From Rhizobacter koreensis (GTDB lineage Bacteria; Pseudomonadota; Gammaproteobacteria; Burkholderiales; Burkholderiaceae_C), in contig NZ_JABWMJ010000012.1 in the NCBI RefSeq assembly GCF_013366375.1, positions 1-64,000 of the forward strand: a DNA stretch of 64,000 nucleotides, in the 5' to 3' direction. Every line of letters begins with the position of its first letter. Within the stretch, counting starts at the first letter, position 1. Below, piece after piece: positions 34,697 to 44,168 of the stretch. Below the pieces are notes generated by a model. That model worked only from the letters and a program-made list of their open reading frames with translations. It did no database searches and was not told the DNA's origin. Made by a program: the position numbers and the translations under genes.

Positions 34697-35112
34697 GCCG
34701 CGGCCTCGTCCTCTTCGCGCACGGCGCGCGCGACCCGCGCTGGGCCGAGCCGTTCGAAGCGGTCGCGGCACGCGCCCGCGCCGCAGACCCCGCGCTCGAC
34801 GTCGTGCTCGCCTATCTCGAGCTGATGGCGCCCAGCCTGCTCGAGGCCGGGCGGCAGCTCGCGGCGCGCGGCTGCACCGACGTGGACATCGTGCCGCTCT
34901 TCCTCGGCGCAGGCGGCCACATCCGGCGCGACCTCCCGCAGCTGCTGGCGCAGCTCGAAGCCGAACTGCCGACCCAGCACTGGCGGCTGCACCCGCCGGT
35001 GGGCGAGCTGCCGTCGGTGATCAACGCCATCGCGGCGGCCGCGCTCGGCGCCGCGGCGAGCGGCCGGCGCGACCTCGCCGAGCCCACGGCGCCGCCCGAG
35101 GCTGATGAATAA
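34693..35112 (+). CDS. CbiX/SirB-type sirohydrochlorin chelatase
   Basis: A 139-residue small chelatase of the CbiX(S) class. It has LVLFAHGARDPRWAEPFEAV with the catalytic His, VLAYLELMAPSLLEAGRQLA, and the metal-binding VDIVPLFLGAGGHIRRDLPQ. Such proteins insert Co2+, Fe2+ or Ni2+ into sirohydrochlorin for cobalamin, siroheme or F430. The CysB-type regulator 40 bp downstream hints at sulfite-reductase siroheme synthesis. The start overlaps the lptG stop. Confidence 0.85.
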   Translation: MSRGLVLFAHGARDPRWAEPFEAVAARARAADPALDVVLAYLELMAPSLLEAGRQLAARGCTDVDIVPLFLGAGGHIRRDLPQLLAQLEAELPTQHWRLHPPVGELPSVINAIAAAALGAAASGRRDLAEPTAPPEADE

Positions 35113-35154
35113 TCGCCCGCGACCGTCGCCGGCAAGCGCTCACCCGCGGGGAAT

Positions 35155-36099
35155 ATGAACCTTCATCAGTTCCGGTTCGTCCAGGAGGCGGTTCGCCGCG
35201 ACCTCAACCTCACCGAGACGGCCAAGGCGCTCTTCACGTCGCAGCCCGGCGTCTCGAAGGCGATCCTCGAACTCGAAGGCGAGCTCGGCGTCGACATCTT
35301 CGCGCGCCACGGCAAGCGCCTGCGCCGCATCACGGAGCCGGGCCGCGAGGTGCTGAAGTCGATCGAGGTCATCATGCGCGAGGTCGGCAACCTCAAGCGC
35401 ATCGGCGACGAGTTCTCGAAGCAGGACGCCGGCACGCTGTCGATCGCGACCACCCACAGCCAGGCGCGCTACTTCCTGCCGGTGCCGGTGGCGCAGATGC
35501 GAAAGCGCTTCCCCAAGGTCAACATCAGCCTGCACCAGGGCACGCCCGAGCAGGTCGGCCGGATGCTGGTCGAGGAGGTCGCCGACATCGGCCTGGCCAC
35601 CGAGTCGCTCGGCAACTTCGAGGACCTCGTCACCCTGCCCTGCTACGAGTGGCAGCACGTCATCGTGCTGCCGGCCGGCCATCGCCTCGCGCAGCAGGAG
35701 CGCGTGACGCTCGAGGACCTCGCCGCCGAGCCGCTGATCTCGTACCACCCCTCGTTCTCAGGCCGCACGCGCGTCGACCAGGCGTTCGCCACGCGCCAGC
35801 TCAAGCCGACCATCGTGCTCGAGGCGATCGACGCCGACGTCATCAAGACCTACGTGCGGCTCGGCCTCGGCGTCGGCATCGTCGCCGAGATCGCGATGCG
35901 CGACGAGCCGTCCGGCGGCGACCTCGTCGCGCGGCCGGCCGGTCACCTGTTCGGCCAGAACGTCGCCAAGATCGCGTTCAAGCGCGGCGCCTACCTGCGC
36001 AACTTCGTCTATGCGTTCGCCGAGATGATGTCGGACCGGCTGACGCGTGCCCTCGTCACGCGGGCGATGAACGGCGACCCGGAGAACTACCAGCTGTGA
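35155..36099 (+). CDS. cysB: CysB-family LysR-type regulator
   Basis: A 314-residue LysR regulator. MNLHQFRFVQEAVRRDLNLT, then ALFTSQPGVSKAILELEGEL is the CysB-specific winged HTH. The co-inducer domain has LSIATTHSQARYFLPVPVAQ, HQGTPEQVGRMLVEEVADIG and ERVTLEDLAAEPLISYHPSF. CysB or Cbl activates sulfate assimilation in response to N- or O-acetylserine. CysB, Cbl and a CysB-like paralogue cannot be told apart by eye. Its stop overlaps the start of the aminotransferase gene (GTGA), so the two are one operon. Confidence 0.88.
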   Translation: MNLHQFRFVQEAVRRDLNLTETAKALFTSQPGVSKAILELEGELGVDIFARHGKRLRRITEPGREVLKSIEVIMREVGNLKRIGDEFSKQDAGTLSIATTHSQARYFLPVPVAQMRKRFPKVNISLHQGTPEQVGRMLVEEVADIGLATESLGNFEDLVTLPCYEWQHVIVLPAGHRLAQQERVTLEDLAAEPLISYHPSFSGRTRVDQAFATRQLKPTIVLEAIDADVIKTYVRLGLGVGIVAEIAMRDEPSGGDLVARPAGHLFGQNVAKIAFKRGAYLRNFVYAFAEMMSDRLTRALVTRAMNGDPENYQL

Positions 36100-37283
36100 G
36101 CAGCACCACACCCGAATCGCGGGCTTTCCCCGCGCGAACGCCAGCCTTCACGAGCCGTCTGCCGAACGTCGGCACGACCATCTTCACCGTGATGTCGGCG
36201 CTCGCGCAGCAGCGCGGTGCGGTCAACCTCGGCCAGGGCTTTCCGGATTTCGACGCCGACCCGGCGCTGCTCGACGCGGTGAGCGCCCCGCTGCACGGCG
36301 GCCTCAACCAGTACGCGCCGATGGCCGGCATTCCCGAGCTGCGCGAGGCGGTTGCGCGCAAGGTCGCCGACTGCTACGGCCGCAGCTACGACCCGGGGCG
36401 CGAGATCACGATCACGGCGGGCGCGACGCAGGCGATCCTGACCGCGGTCCTCGCGTTCGTACACCCCGGGGACGAGGTGATCGTGCTCGACCCGTGCTAC
36501 GACAGCTACGACCCGGCCGTCACGATGGCGGGCGGTGTTCCGGTGCACGTCAAGCTCGCGGCCGGAACGTTCGCGCCCGACTTCGACGCGATCGCCGCCG
36601 CGCTGTCGCCGCGCACGCGCGCCATCGTCGTCAACTCGCCGCACAACCCGAGCGGCACGGTGTGGAGCGCGGCCGACATGCAGCGCCTCGAGGACCTGCT
36701 CGCGCCGACCGACGTGCTCGTCATCAGCGACGAGGTCTACGAGCACATGGTCTACGACGGTGCGGCGCATCAGAGCGTCGCGCGCTTCGCGGGACTCGCC
36801 GAGCGCAGCGTGCTGATCTCGAGCTTCGGCAAGACCTACCACGTGACCGGCTGGAAGATCGGCTACGCGGTGGCGCCGGCGGCCCTCATGGACGAGTTCC
36901 GCAAGGTCCACCAGTTCAACGTGTTCTGCGTCAACACGCCGATGCAGCACGGCCTGGCCCGCTACATGGCCGAGCCGCGCCATCACCTCGAGCTGCCGGC
37001 GTTCTATCAGCACAAGCGCGACCTGTTCCGCGCCGGCCTCGCGCGCACGCGCCTGGTGCCGCTGCCCAGTGCGGGCACCTACTTCCAGTGCGTCGACTAC
37101 CGCGCGGTGAGCGATCTCGACGAGGTCGCGTTCTGCCGCTGGCTGACCGAGCACATCGGCGTCGCGGCGATCCCGCTCGCGCCGTTCTACGCCGACGCCT
37201 TCGAGCAGCAGATCGTCCGGCTCTGCTTCGCCAAGCGCGACGAGACGCTGCAGCTCGCGCTCGACCGGCTCGCGGCGCTGTAG
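36096..37283 (+). CDS. PLP-dependent class I aminotransferase (methionine aminotransferase-like)
   Basis: A 395-residue fold-type I aminotransferase. GAVNLGQGFPDFDADPALLD, LNQYAPMAGIPELREAVARK, ITITAGATQAILTAVLAFVH, VVNSPHNPSGTVW, and SSFGKTYHVTGWKIGYAVAP with the PLP-binding Lys are visible. The pattern is close to YbdL-type methionine aminotransferases and kynurenine aminotransferase-like enzymes. GTG at 36096 is chosen: the sulfur regulator stop overlaps it. Coupling to a CysB-like gene supports a sulfur amino acid substrate. Confidence 0.9.
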   Translation: MSSTTPESRAFPARTPAFTSRLPNVGTTIFTVMSALAQQRGAVNLGQGFPDFDADPALLDAVSAPLHGGLNQYAPMAGIPELREAVARKVADCYGRSYDPGREITITAGATQAILTAVLAFVHPGDEVIVLDPCYDSYDPAVTMAGGVPVHVKLAAGTFAPDFDAIAAALSPRTRAIVVNSPHNPSGTVWSAADMQRLEDLLAPTDVLVISDEVYEHMVYDGAAHQSVARFAGLAERSVLISSFGKTYHVTGWKIGYAVAPAALMDEFRKVHQFNVFCVNTPMQHGLARYMAEPRHHLELPAFYQHKRDLFRAGLARTRLVPLPSAGTYFQCVDYRAVSDLDEVAFCRWLTEHIGVAAIPLAPFYADAFEQQIVRLCFAKRDETLQLALDRLAAL

Positions 37284-37290
37284 CGCCGGC

Positions 37291-38970
37291 TCAGCGCGCG
37301 CGATCGGCGCCCGTCGCGCGGTGGGTGTGCAGCACCTGCGCCTGGCCGCCGTCCTCGCCCCAGCCCGAGACGTCGAGGTCGAGCGCGCCGTCGTCGCGCG
37401 GCTTGGCGGCACCGTCGGCGCGCGCCTCGGTGGCGGTGTGGCCGCCCGCCGCATCGGTCGACAGCACCGGCTCGATCGGCCCGCTCGCGATCACCGCCGC
37501 ATCCTCGTCGAGCGGCAGCAGGAGATCGATCTCGAGCGGCTCGGAAGGCGACGCGACAACTTCGTCGCGCGACGCGGAAGAACGGCGCTCGGGAGCGCGC
37601 GGACCGGCGAGATCGCGCGCGATCGCGTGAAGGAACAGCAGGTCGCGGTATGCCGGAAAGTCGAACGCCTCGCCGTCGCTGCTGCTGCGATGGAACAGCA
37701 TCTCGTCGAGCCGGCCCGCCGCAGCGACGGGGTCGCTCCACACCGCCTGCAGCTCGCCCAGGGTGTCGGTGTACTCGTCGAGCGCGCGGCCGGAGCTGCC
37801 GTCGACCGACCAGCCGGGAGCCAGCGCCTCGAAGCGAGCATTGAACGCCTCGCGGGTGCGCTCGTACGACTCGCGATCGTTGCGGCGCCGGTGGATCTCG
37901 AGCAGCTTCAGGTACGGCAGCGGGCTGTCGCCACTCGCCGCGATGTGGTCGTCGAGCAGCTGGATCGCGGTGGCGTCCTCGCCGAGCACGACGAAGAACT
38001 CGGCCTGCTGCTCGAGGTCGATCCATTCGTCGAGCGCGGGATCGGTGCCGGTGTCGAGCGCGCCCGTGGCGGCGAAGGTCGAGGCGCCGCCGCTCAGCGT
38101 CGCCGGGCTCGTGGACGACGGCGCCTCGTTGCGCTGGCTCTCGATGCTCGCGCGGTAGCGCTCGGCGAGCGCGCGTGCCTCCGCGCGAGCGGCCGGACTC
38201 GGGTCGCCGACCTTGACGCGGCCGCGCTTCGGCTTGGCGGGCGTGGCCTCGTTCGCCGCAGGCGCTTCTTCGGCCAGCTCGCCGCGGCGCGATGCGCGTT
38301 CGCCCGCAGCCGGCGCGATCAGGCGGCCGGGCGAGGTACCGAGATCGACGGGACCGCTCGACGCCGGCCCGGGCTCGGTGGCAGCCGCGCTGTCGCGCGG
38401 CGCTGCGGCCGGCGTCGGCAGTGGAGTCGGTGCGGACGCCGGGGCCGCGCTCAGGTCGGCGGCTTTCGTCGTCGCAGTCGTGCGCGGCACCGTATGTGCG
38501 CCGCTCGCCACCGCGTCGCGAACCATCTGACGGCGGCCGCGCCACCAGCCGACCGCGACCGCGGCGCACAGCAGGACCAACCCGCCGATGAGCTGGAACA
38601 AGCCCGAACCGGCGTCGCCGGTTCCGGCGTGGCCGCGCAGCTCCTCGAGGGTGCCGGTCGCCGCCTGAAGGTCGCGGCGCAGGCGCGCGACCTCGGCTTC
38701 GAGATCGCGGATGCGCGTCGCGTCGATCGCGTCGGTCGCACTCCTCGTGGCGCGGCTCGGGTCCGGAGCAGCCGGGTCAGCCGCCGGTGCGGCCTGCGCG
38801 ACGCGGTAGACGGATGGCTCGTCGGTTGCGGCTCGCGGGAGTCGGGCCGGTGCTTCGAGTGCAGCGGGGCTTGCGAACGCGGGTGGAGCGGCGCCGACGG
38901 CACTTGCCGCGTGAGGCAACCCGCAGCAGGCGATCAATCCCAGCGTGAGGAATAGCGAAGCGTTGCGCAT
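37291..38970 (-). CDS. FimV-like membrane-anchored protein
   Basis: A 559-residue protein with an N-terminal signal or anchor (NASLFLTLGLIACCGLPHAA), a coiled-coil (IRDLEAEVARLRRDLQAATG), one clear membrane helix (LFQLIGGLVLLCAAVAVGWW), a disordered Ala/Pro region, and a C-terminal part with WIDLEQQAEFFVVLGEDATA, QLLDDHIAASGDSPLPYLKL and LEIHRRRNDRESYERTREAF. The latter resembles the cytoplasmic TPR-like tail of FimV/TspA-type pole-organising proteins. It lacks the usual LysM domain. It converges on the aminotransferase gene with 7 bp between stops. Confidence 0.7.
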   Translation of the reverse strand: MRNASLFLTLGLIACCGLPHAASAVGAAPPAFASPAALEAPARLPRAATDEPSVYRVAQAAPAADPAAPDPSRATRSATDAIDATRIRDLEAEVARLRRDLQAATGTLEELRGHAGTGDAGSGLFQLIGGLVLLCAAVAVGWWRGRRQMVRDAVASGAHTVPRTTATTKAADLSAAPASAPTPLPTPAAAPRDSAAATEPGPASSGPVDLGTSPGRLIAPAAGERASRRGELAEEAPAANEATPAKPKRGRVKVGDPSPAARAEARALAERYRASIESQRNEAPSSTSPATLSGGASTFAATGALDTGTDPALDEWIDLEQQAEFFVVLGEDATAIQLLDDHIAASGDSPLPYLKLLEIHRRRNDRESYERTREAFNARFEALAPGWSVDGSSGRALDEYTDTLGELQAVWSDPVAAAGRLDEMLFHRSSSDGEAFDFPAYRDLLFLHAIARDLAGPRAPERRSSASRDEVVASPSEPLEIDLLLPLDEDAAVIASGPIEPVLSTDAAGGHTATEARADGAAKPRDDGALDLDVSGWGEDGGQAQVLHTHRATGADRAR

Positions 38971-39147
38971 CGTCGAGGGCTGGCCCGAAAAGACTCTAAC
39001 ACGCACCCCCGGCGCGCCCGAGAGCCGACGCCGCGGGGTAGCCCGAGGGCGTGAGCGGGGGTCGCGATGCCACAATGTTCCGATGGACCTCGCCGTTCCT
39101 TCACCGTCGCGCGGATGCTCGCGCGGCTCGTTCCCGAGCGACCCGGC

Positions 39148-39933
39148 ATGCCTTCCGAACTGCTGACCGAGCGCATCGGGCCGGTGCTGGTGCTGACGAT
39201 CAGCGATCCGGCCACTCGCAACACCCTCTCGGCGCAGGTCATCTCGGCCGGCATCGAATCGCTGGGCGTCGCCGAATCGGACCCCGCGGTGCGCGTGGTG
39301 GTGCTGCGCGGCGCCGGCGATCACTTCTGCGCCGGCGGCAACGTCTCGGGTCTGATCGAGCGACGCGCCGCGGGGCGCGACACGCAGCGCCAGATGATCG
39401 ATCGCCTGCACCAGCTGGTCGAGGCGATCCGCGTGTTTCCGAAGCCGGTGATCGCGGCGGTCGAGGGGGCTGCCGCCGGCGCGGGGTTCGGCCTCGCGCT
39501 CGCCGCCGACATGATCGTCGCCTCGCGAGAGGCGCGCTTCATGCTGAGCTACGCCAAGCTGGGCCTCTCGCCCGACGCCGGCACGAGCTGGCACCTGCTG
39601 CAGTCGCTGCCGCGCGCACTGGTGCAGCAGCTTGTCTGGCTCGCCGACCCGGTTCCCGTCGCCACGCTGCACGCGATGGGCCTGGTCAACGCGGTGGCCG
39701 AGCCGGGCTCGGCGCTCACGGACAGCATGGCGATCGCCGAGCGGCTGTGCGCGATGGCGCCCAACGCACTGGCGAGCGCCAAGGAGCTCGTCAACCAGGC
39801 GCCGGGCCGCACGCTGAACCAGCAGCTCGCCTGCGAGCGCGAGCACTTCATCGACAACCTGTTCCATCCCAATGGCGACGAGGGGCTGCGGGCGTTCATC
39901 GCCAAGCGCCCGCCCGAGTTCTCGTCGCCCTGA
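39148..39933 (+). CDS. Enoyl-CoA hydratase/isomerase family protein
   Basis: A 261-residue crotonase-fold protein. VLRGAGDHFCAGGNVSGL holds the first oxyanion-hole region, and GAAAGAGFGLALAADMIVAS the second, followed by FMLSYAKLGLSPDAGTSWHL. The residue after LGLSPDAG is Gly rather than the hydratase Glu, so it may be an isomerase or other crotonase. ATG at 39148 follows family length. It is the first of four same-strand genes for acyl-CoA metabolism. Confidence 0.88.
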   Translation: MPSELLTERIGPVLVLTISDPATRNTLSAQVISAGIESLGVAESDPAVRVVVLRGAGDHFCAGGNVSGLIERRAAGRDTQRQMIDRLHQLVEAIRVFPKPVIAAVEGAAAGAGFGLALAADMIVASREARFMLSYAKLGLSPDAGTSWHLLQSLPRALVQQLVWLADPVPVATLHAMGLVNAVAEPGSALTDSMAIAERLCAMAPNALASAKELVNQAPGRTLNQQLACEREHFIDNLFHPNGDEGLRAFIAKRPPEFSSP

Positions 39934-39957
39934 GGCCCAGCCCGATGTGGAGGCGAC

Positions 39958-41055
39958 ATGAACCAGCCGGCGCCAGCGCCTGAAGCGAACGCCGGCACCA
40001 AGCCGGTCGCCGAGTCGCACGCGTTCGACGTCGGCGCGCTCGAGTCCTGGCTGGGCGAGCGCCTCGACGGCTTTTTCGGGCCGCTCACGGTCGAGCAGTT
40101 CAAGGGTGGTCAGTCCAATCCCACCTACAAGCTGATCACGCCGGCGCGATCGTACGTGATGCGCAGCAAACCGGGGCCGGTGGCGAAGCTGCTGCCGTCG
40201 GCGCACGCGATCGAGCGCGAGTTCCGCGTGATGCGGGCGCTGCGCGCGACCGAGGTGCCGGTGCCCGAGATGCTGCTGCTCTGCGAGGACGAGAGCGTGA
40301 TCGGACGCGCGTTCTACGTGATGTCGTACATCGAAGGCCGGGTGCTTTGGGACCAGTCGCTGCCGGCCTACGACAAGGCGGCGCGTGGCGAGATCTACGA
40401 TGCGCTCAACCGCACCATCGCGGCGCTGCACAACGCCGACGTCGACGCGATCGGCCTCGCGGACTACGGCAAGCCGGGCAACTACTTCGAGCGCCAGATC
40501 GCGCGCTGGACCAAGCAGTACCAGGCGTCGATCACGCAGCCGATCGACGCGATGGACCGCCTCATCGAGTGGCTGCCGGCGAACATCCCCGAGAGCGCGC
40601 GCGACACCTCGCAGGTTTCGGTGGTGCATGGTGATTTCCGGCTCGACAACGTCGTCTTTCACCCCACCGAGAACCGCATCGTCGCGGTGCTCGACTGGGA
40701 GCTGTCGACGCTCGGCCATCCGCTCGCCGACTTCAGCTACCACTGCATGTCGTGGCACATCGCGCCCGGATCGTTCCGCGGCATCGGCGGGCTCGACCTC
40801 GACGCGCTCGGCATCCCCACCGAGAAGGCGTACGTGCGGCGCTACTGCGAGCGCACCGGCCGCGCCGACCCCGACGCGGTGATGGCCGACTGGAACTTCT
40901 ATCTCGCCTACAACCTGTTCCGCATGGCCGGCATCCTGCAGGGCATCGCCAAGCGGGTCGAGATCGGCACCGCGTCGAGCGCGCAGGCACGCCAGTCGGC
41001 GGCAGGGGCCCGTCCGCTGGCCGAAATGGGCTGGCGCATCGCACAACAGGCTTAG
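39958..41055 (+). CDS. APH-like phosphotransferase (ACAD10/11-kinase type)
   Basis: A 365-residue aminoglycoside-phosphotransferase-fold kinase. VEQFKGGQSNPTYKLITPAR binds ATP, and the catalytic and metal motifs are VVHGDFRLDNVVFHP and VAVLDWELSTLGHPLADFSY. This type is fused to acyl-CoA dehydrogenase in eukaryotic ACAD10/11, where it phosphorylates 4-hydroxyacyl-CoAs. Its place 50 bp before an acyl-CoA dehydrogenase fits that role. It is not an antibiotic-resistance enzyme by context. Confidence 0.9.
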   Translation: MNQPAPAPEANAGTKPVAESHAFDVGALESWLGERLDGFFGPLTVEQFKGGQSNPTYKLITPARSYVMRSKPGPVAKLLPSAHAIEREFRVMRALRATEVPVPEMLLLCEDESVIGRAFYVMSYIEGRVLWDQSLPAYDKAARGEIYDALNRTIAALHNADVDAIGLADYGKPGNYFERQIARWTKQYQASITQPIDAMDRLIEWLPANIPESARDTSQVSVVHGDFRLDNVVFHPTENRIVAVLDWELSTLGHPLADFSYHCMSWHIAPGSFRGIGGLDLDALGIPTEKAYVRRYCERTGRADPDAVMADWNFYLAYNLFRMAGILQGIAKRVEIGTASSAQARQSAAGARPLAEMGWRIAQQA

Positions 41056-41105
41056 CGGGCGCAGCCGCCGCAGCGCCCGCAGCACACCGAAGGAGGAGAC
41101 ACGCC

Positions 41106-42353
41106 ATGGACTTCGACTACTCGCCGCGTTCGCAGGAACTGCGCGAGCGCCTGCTGCGCTTCATGGACGAGCACGTCTATCCGAACGAGGCACGCTACGA
41201 AGCCGAGATCGAGGCCAACACCAAGGCCGGCAAGCGCTGGACGCCTCTGCAGCTGCTCGAGGAACTCAAGCCGAAGGCACGCGAGCAGGGGCTCTGGAAC
41301 CTGTTCCTGCCGCCGACCGCCGGGGGCAAGCACGGCCAGGCGAGTGGCCGCGACTTCGGCCTCTCGAACAGCGACTACGCGCCGCTCGCCGAGATCATGG
41401 GGCGGGTGCCCTGGAGCTCCGAGGTCTTCAACTGCTCGGCGCCCGACACCGGGAACATGGAGACGATCGAGCGCTACGGCAGCGCCGAGCACAAGCAGCA
41501 GTGGCTCGAGCCGCTGCTCGAAGGCAAGATCCGCAGCGCGTTCGCGATGACCGAGCCGGCGGTCGCCTCGTCCGACGCGACCAACATCGAGTCGCGCATC
41601 GAGCGCAAGGGCGACGAGTACGTCATCAACGGGCGCAAGTGGTGGACCAGCGGCGCCGGCGATCCGCGTTGCCGCATCTTCATCTTCATGGGCAAGACCG
41701 ACTTCGACGCGCCGCGCCACCAGCAGCAGTCGATGATCCTGGTGCCGGCCGACACACCCGGCATCACGATCCTGCGCCCGCTCAACGTGTTCGGCTACGA
41801 CGACGCGCCGCACGGCCACATGGAGGTCGACTTCAAGGACGTGCGGGTGCCGGCGAGCAACATCCTGCTCGGCGAGGGACGCGGCTTCGAGATCGCGCAG
41901 GGGCGCCTCGGCCCCGGGCGCATCCACCACTGCATGCGGCTCGTCGGTCTGGCCGAGCGGGCGCTCGAGCTGATGTGCCGGCGCGCGTCGTCGCGCGTCG
42001 CGTTCGGTCGGACCGTTGCCGAGCAGGGCGTCACCCGCGAGCGCATCGCCGAGGCGCGCTGCCGCATCGACATGGCGCGCCTGCTCACGCTGAAGGCGGC
42101 GTGGATGATGGACATGGCCGGCAACAAGGGCGCCAAGGCCGAGATCGCCATGATCAAGGTGGTCGCGCCCAACATGGCGTGCCAGGTCATCGACTGGGCG
42201 ATGCAGGTGCACGGCGGCGGCGGCGTCTCCGACGACTTCCCGCTCGCGGGCTACTACGCGAGCGCGCGCACGCTGCGTTTCGCCGACGGCCCCGACGAGG
42301 TGCACCGCAACGCGATCGCCAAGCTCGAGCTGGGCAAGTACGCGCCGGCCTGA
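41106..42353 (+). CDS. Acyl-CoA dehydrogenase (ACAD10/11-like)
   Basis: A 415-residue FAD flavoenzyme. It begins FDYSPRSQELRERLLRFMDE; FAMTEPAVASSDATNIESRI binds FAD and substrate, KWWTSGAGDPRCRIFIFMGK is conserved, and LGPGRIHHCMRLVGLAERAL and MQVHGGGGVSDDFPLAGYYA mark the C-terminal domain. It oxidises acyl-CoA to enoyl-CoA. ATG at 41106 follows GGAGGAGACACGCC. Upstream kinase and hydratase suggest a hydroxyacyl-CoA or branched acyl-CoA degradation pathway. Confidence 0.93.
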   Translation: MDFDYSPRSQELRERLLRFMDEHVYPNEARYEAEIEANTKAGKRWTPLQLLEELKPKAREQGLWNLFLPPTAGGKHGQASGRDFGLSNSDYAPLAEIMGRVPWSSEVFNCSAPDTGNMETIERYGSAEHKQQWLEPLLEGKIRSAFAMTEPAVASSDATNIESRIERKGDEYVINGRKWWTSGAGDPRCRIFIFMGKTDFDAPRHQQQSMILVPADTPGITILRPLNVFGYDDAPHGHMEVDFKDVRVPASNILLGEGRGFEIAQGRLGPGRIHHCMRLVGLAERALELMCRRASSRVAFGRTVAEQGVTRERIAEARCRIDMARLLTLKAAWMMDMAGNKGAKAEIAMIKVVAPNMACQVIDWAMQVHGGGGVSDDFPLAGYYASARTLRFADGPDEVHRNAIAKLELGKYAPA

Positions 42354-42442
42354 GCCGAGCCGTTCGGCACGGCGCTGCCGATCCGCCGCGCGTCCGCTAG
42401 AGTGACCGCGCCGCGGGCCGTCGCCCGCGCGGGGAGCCGCCG

Positions 42443-43135
42443 ATGATCGAAGTGCACTCGTGGCCGACGCCGAACGGCCACAAGGTCCACGTCATGCTCG
42501 AGGAGTGCGGGCTGCCCTACGTGGTGACGCCGGTCGACATCGGCGCCGGCGACCAGTTCCGGCCCGAGTTCCTGGCGATCAGCCCGAACAACAAGATCCC
42601 GGCGATCATCGATTCGGAAGGCCCCGACGGCGAGCCGATCGCCCTGTTCGAGTCGGGCGCGATCCTGCTGTACCTCGCGGCCAAGACGGGGCGCTTCATG
42701 CCCACCGGCGAACGGGCGCGCTACGAGGTGCTCGAGTGGCTGATGTTCCAGATGGCGAGCGTCGGCCCGATGCTCGGCCAGGCGCACCACTTCCGCCTCT
42801 ACGCGCCCGAGTCGATCACCTACGCGGTGAACCGCTACACGAACGAAGCCAGGCGCCTCTACAGCGTGATGGACAAGCGGCTCGAGCGCAGCGCGTTCAT
42901 CGCCGGGCCCGACTACACGATCGCCGACATCGCGATCTTCCCGTGGCTGCGCTCGGCCGAGAACCAGGGCGTGGACTGGGCCGACTACCCGCGCCTGCGC
43001 GAATGGTTCGACCGCATCGCCGCGCGCCCGGCGGTGCAGCGCGGCGTCGCCGTGCTCGCCGACCGCCGCAAGCCGACGCGGACCGACGCCGAACGCGAGG
43101 TGCTGTTCGGGGCGAAGCAGTACGAGCGGCGCTGA
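42443..43135 (+). CDS. Glutathione S-transferase family protein (YfcG/YghU-like)
   Basis: A 230-residue GST. The thioredoxin-fold N-domain reads IEVHSWPTPNGHKVHVMLEE, YVVTPVDIGAGDQFRPEFLA, ISPNNKIPAIID and LFESGAILLYLAAKTGRFMP; the helical C-domain has IAGPDYTIADIAIFPWLRSA. The NGHKV start and SPNNKIPA motif are those of disulfide-reducing Nu-class GSTs (YfcG, YghU). It follows the acyl-CoA dehydrogenase by 89 bp. From 43136 to 43301 nothing is seen. Confidence 0.9.
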   Translation: MIEVHSWPTPNGHKVHVMLEECGLPYVVTPVDIGAGDQFRPEFLAISPNNKIPAIIDSEGPDGEPIALFESGAILLYLAAKTGRFMPTGERARYEVLEWLMFQMASVGPMLGQAHHFRLYAPESITYAVNRYTNEARRLYSVMDKRLERSAFIAGPDYTIADIAIFPWLRSAENQGVDWADYPRLREWFDRIAARPAVQRGVAVLADRRKPTRTDAEREVLFGAKQYERR

Positions 43136-43301
43136 GTCGCGGTCGCTCGGGGTTGTCCGTCGAGCCGAGGCGCGAATACCTGGGACGGTGCTGCGCAGTT
43201 CGGACGCGGTGACGACCGTGGTGACCATGCGGCTGCGGCAACGCAGCGTGGTGTCGTCAACCTGCTGCAACCGCCCGCGAATCTGATGCGGCGAGTTCCG
43301 T

Positions 43302-44168
43302 CTAGCGTGGCGGCGCGGCCCGAAAGCGCGCGCACGGATCGCTGCGCTCGGCGGCCGGCGAGCGCACCACCGCGTCGAACGCTTGCGCCGGCGTTGCCGC
43401 GTCGCCGGCTTCGAGGAAGCCGACGCTGACGACGTCGCGCCCGCTCGCACCGAGCCAGCGCGGCACGCCGAGGTCGCGCCGCACGTGGCCGTTGCCGGCG
43501 ATCAGCACGACGCCGCCGTTCCGCGCACGCAGCAACGCAGCCATCACCGCGTCGCGCGCGAACTGGGCGCGTGCCATCGCCGGCAGCAGCGCGGCCGGCA
43601 AGGCGTTGCAGTGGCCGGCGTCGATCGCGCGCTCCTGGCCCTGCTGCAAGTCGGCCGCAAGCGCGGCGTCGAGGCCGACGGCCGCACGCTCGGCCGCGCC
43701 GAACACCGCGCCGTAACCCTCGCGCACGATGCGGCGCGTGTCGGCGTTGGAAACATTCGCGGCGATCAGCGGCACGTCGTGGCGGAGTGCGAGCTCGACC
43801 AGGGGCCGGTACAGCGCCCAGTCCCAGCCCGGCTCGCCCGGGCCCGTCGCACGCGCGATCAGGTGCGCGGCGTCGCCCGGACGCTCGCGGCGCGCCGAGT
43901 CGATGTCGCCCTGCCGCTCGCGATCGAACTGCTCCATCGCGAGCGCCGGGCGCCAGCCGGCCGCGAACGCGCGCTCGAGCACCTCGAGACGGCGCCGATG
44001 CCCCGCGGGGTTGTCGTGCACCTCGCCGAGCAGCACGATCGCGTCACCGCTAAGACGCGACTCCCACGACCGCGCGGGCACGCTCGCGCAGCCGCTCGCG
44101 GCGAGCGCCGCGGCCGCGGCGCCGGCCGCGAGCCCGGCAAGTACGAAGCGGCGGGGATGCGGGTTCAT
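43302..44168 (-). CDS. ChaN-family iron-regulated lipoprotein-like protein
   Basis: A 288-residue protein with a signal (FVLAGLAAGAAAAALAASGC with a Cys lipobox ASGC). The ChaN domain has IVLLGEVHDNPAGHRRRLEV, ALAMEQFDRERQGDID, VPLIAANVSNADTRRIVREG and VLIAGNGHVRRDLGVPRW. ChaN proteins bind heme and are linked to iron uptake. Start ATG at 44168 gives the signal peptide. No iron genes lie next to it. Confidence 0.88.
   Translation of the reverse strand: MNPHPRRFVLAGLAAGAAAAALAASGCASVPARSWESRLSGDAIVLLGEVHDNPAGHRRRLEVLERAFAAGWRPALAMEQFDRERQGDIDSARRERPGDAAHLIARATGPGEPGWDWALYRPLVELALRHDVPLIAANVSNADTRRIVREGYGAVFGAAERAAVGLDAALAADLQQGQERAIDAGHCNALPAALLPAMARAQFARDAVMAALLRARNGGVVLIAGNGHVRRDLGVPRWLGASGRDVVSVGFLEAGDAATPAQAFDAVVRSPAAERSDPCARFRAAPPR

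Noticed and set aside
39958..41055. Aminoglycoside resistance gene
   Set aside because: The APH fold is shared, but placement before an acyl-CoA dehydrogenase and the ACAD10/11-type motifs point to acyl-CoA metabolism.
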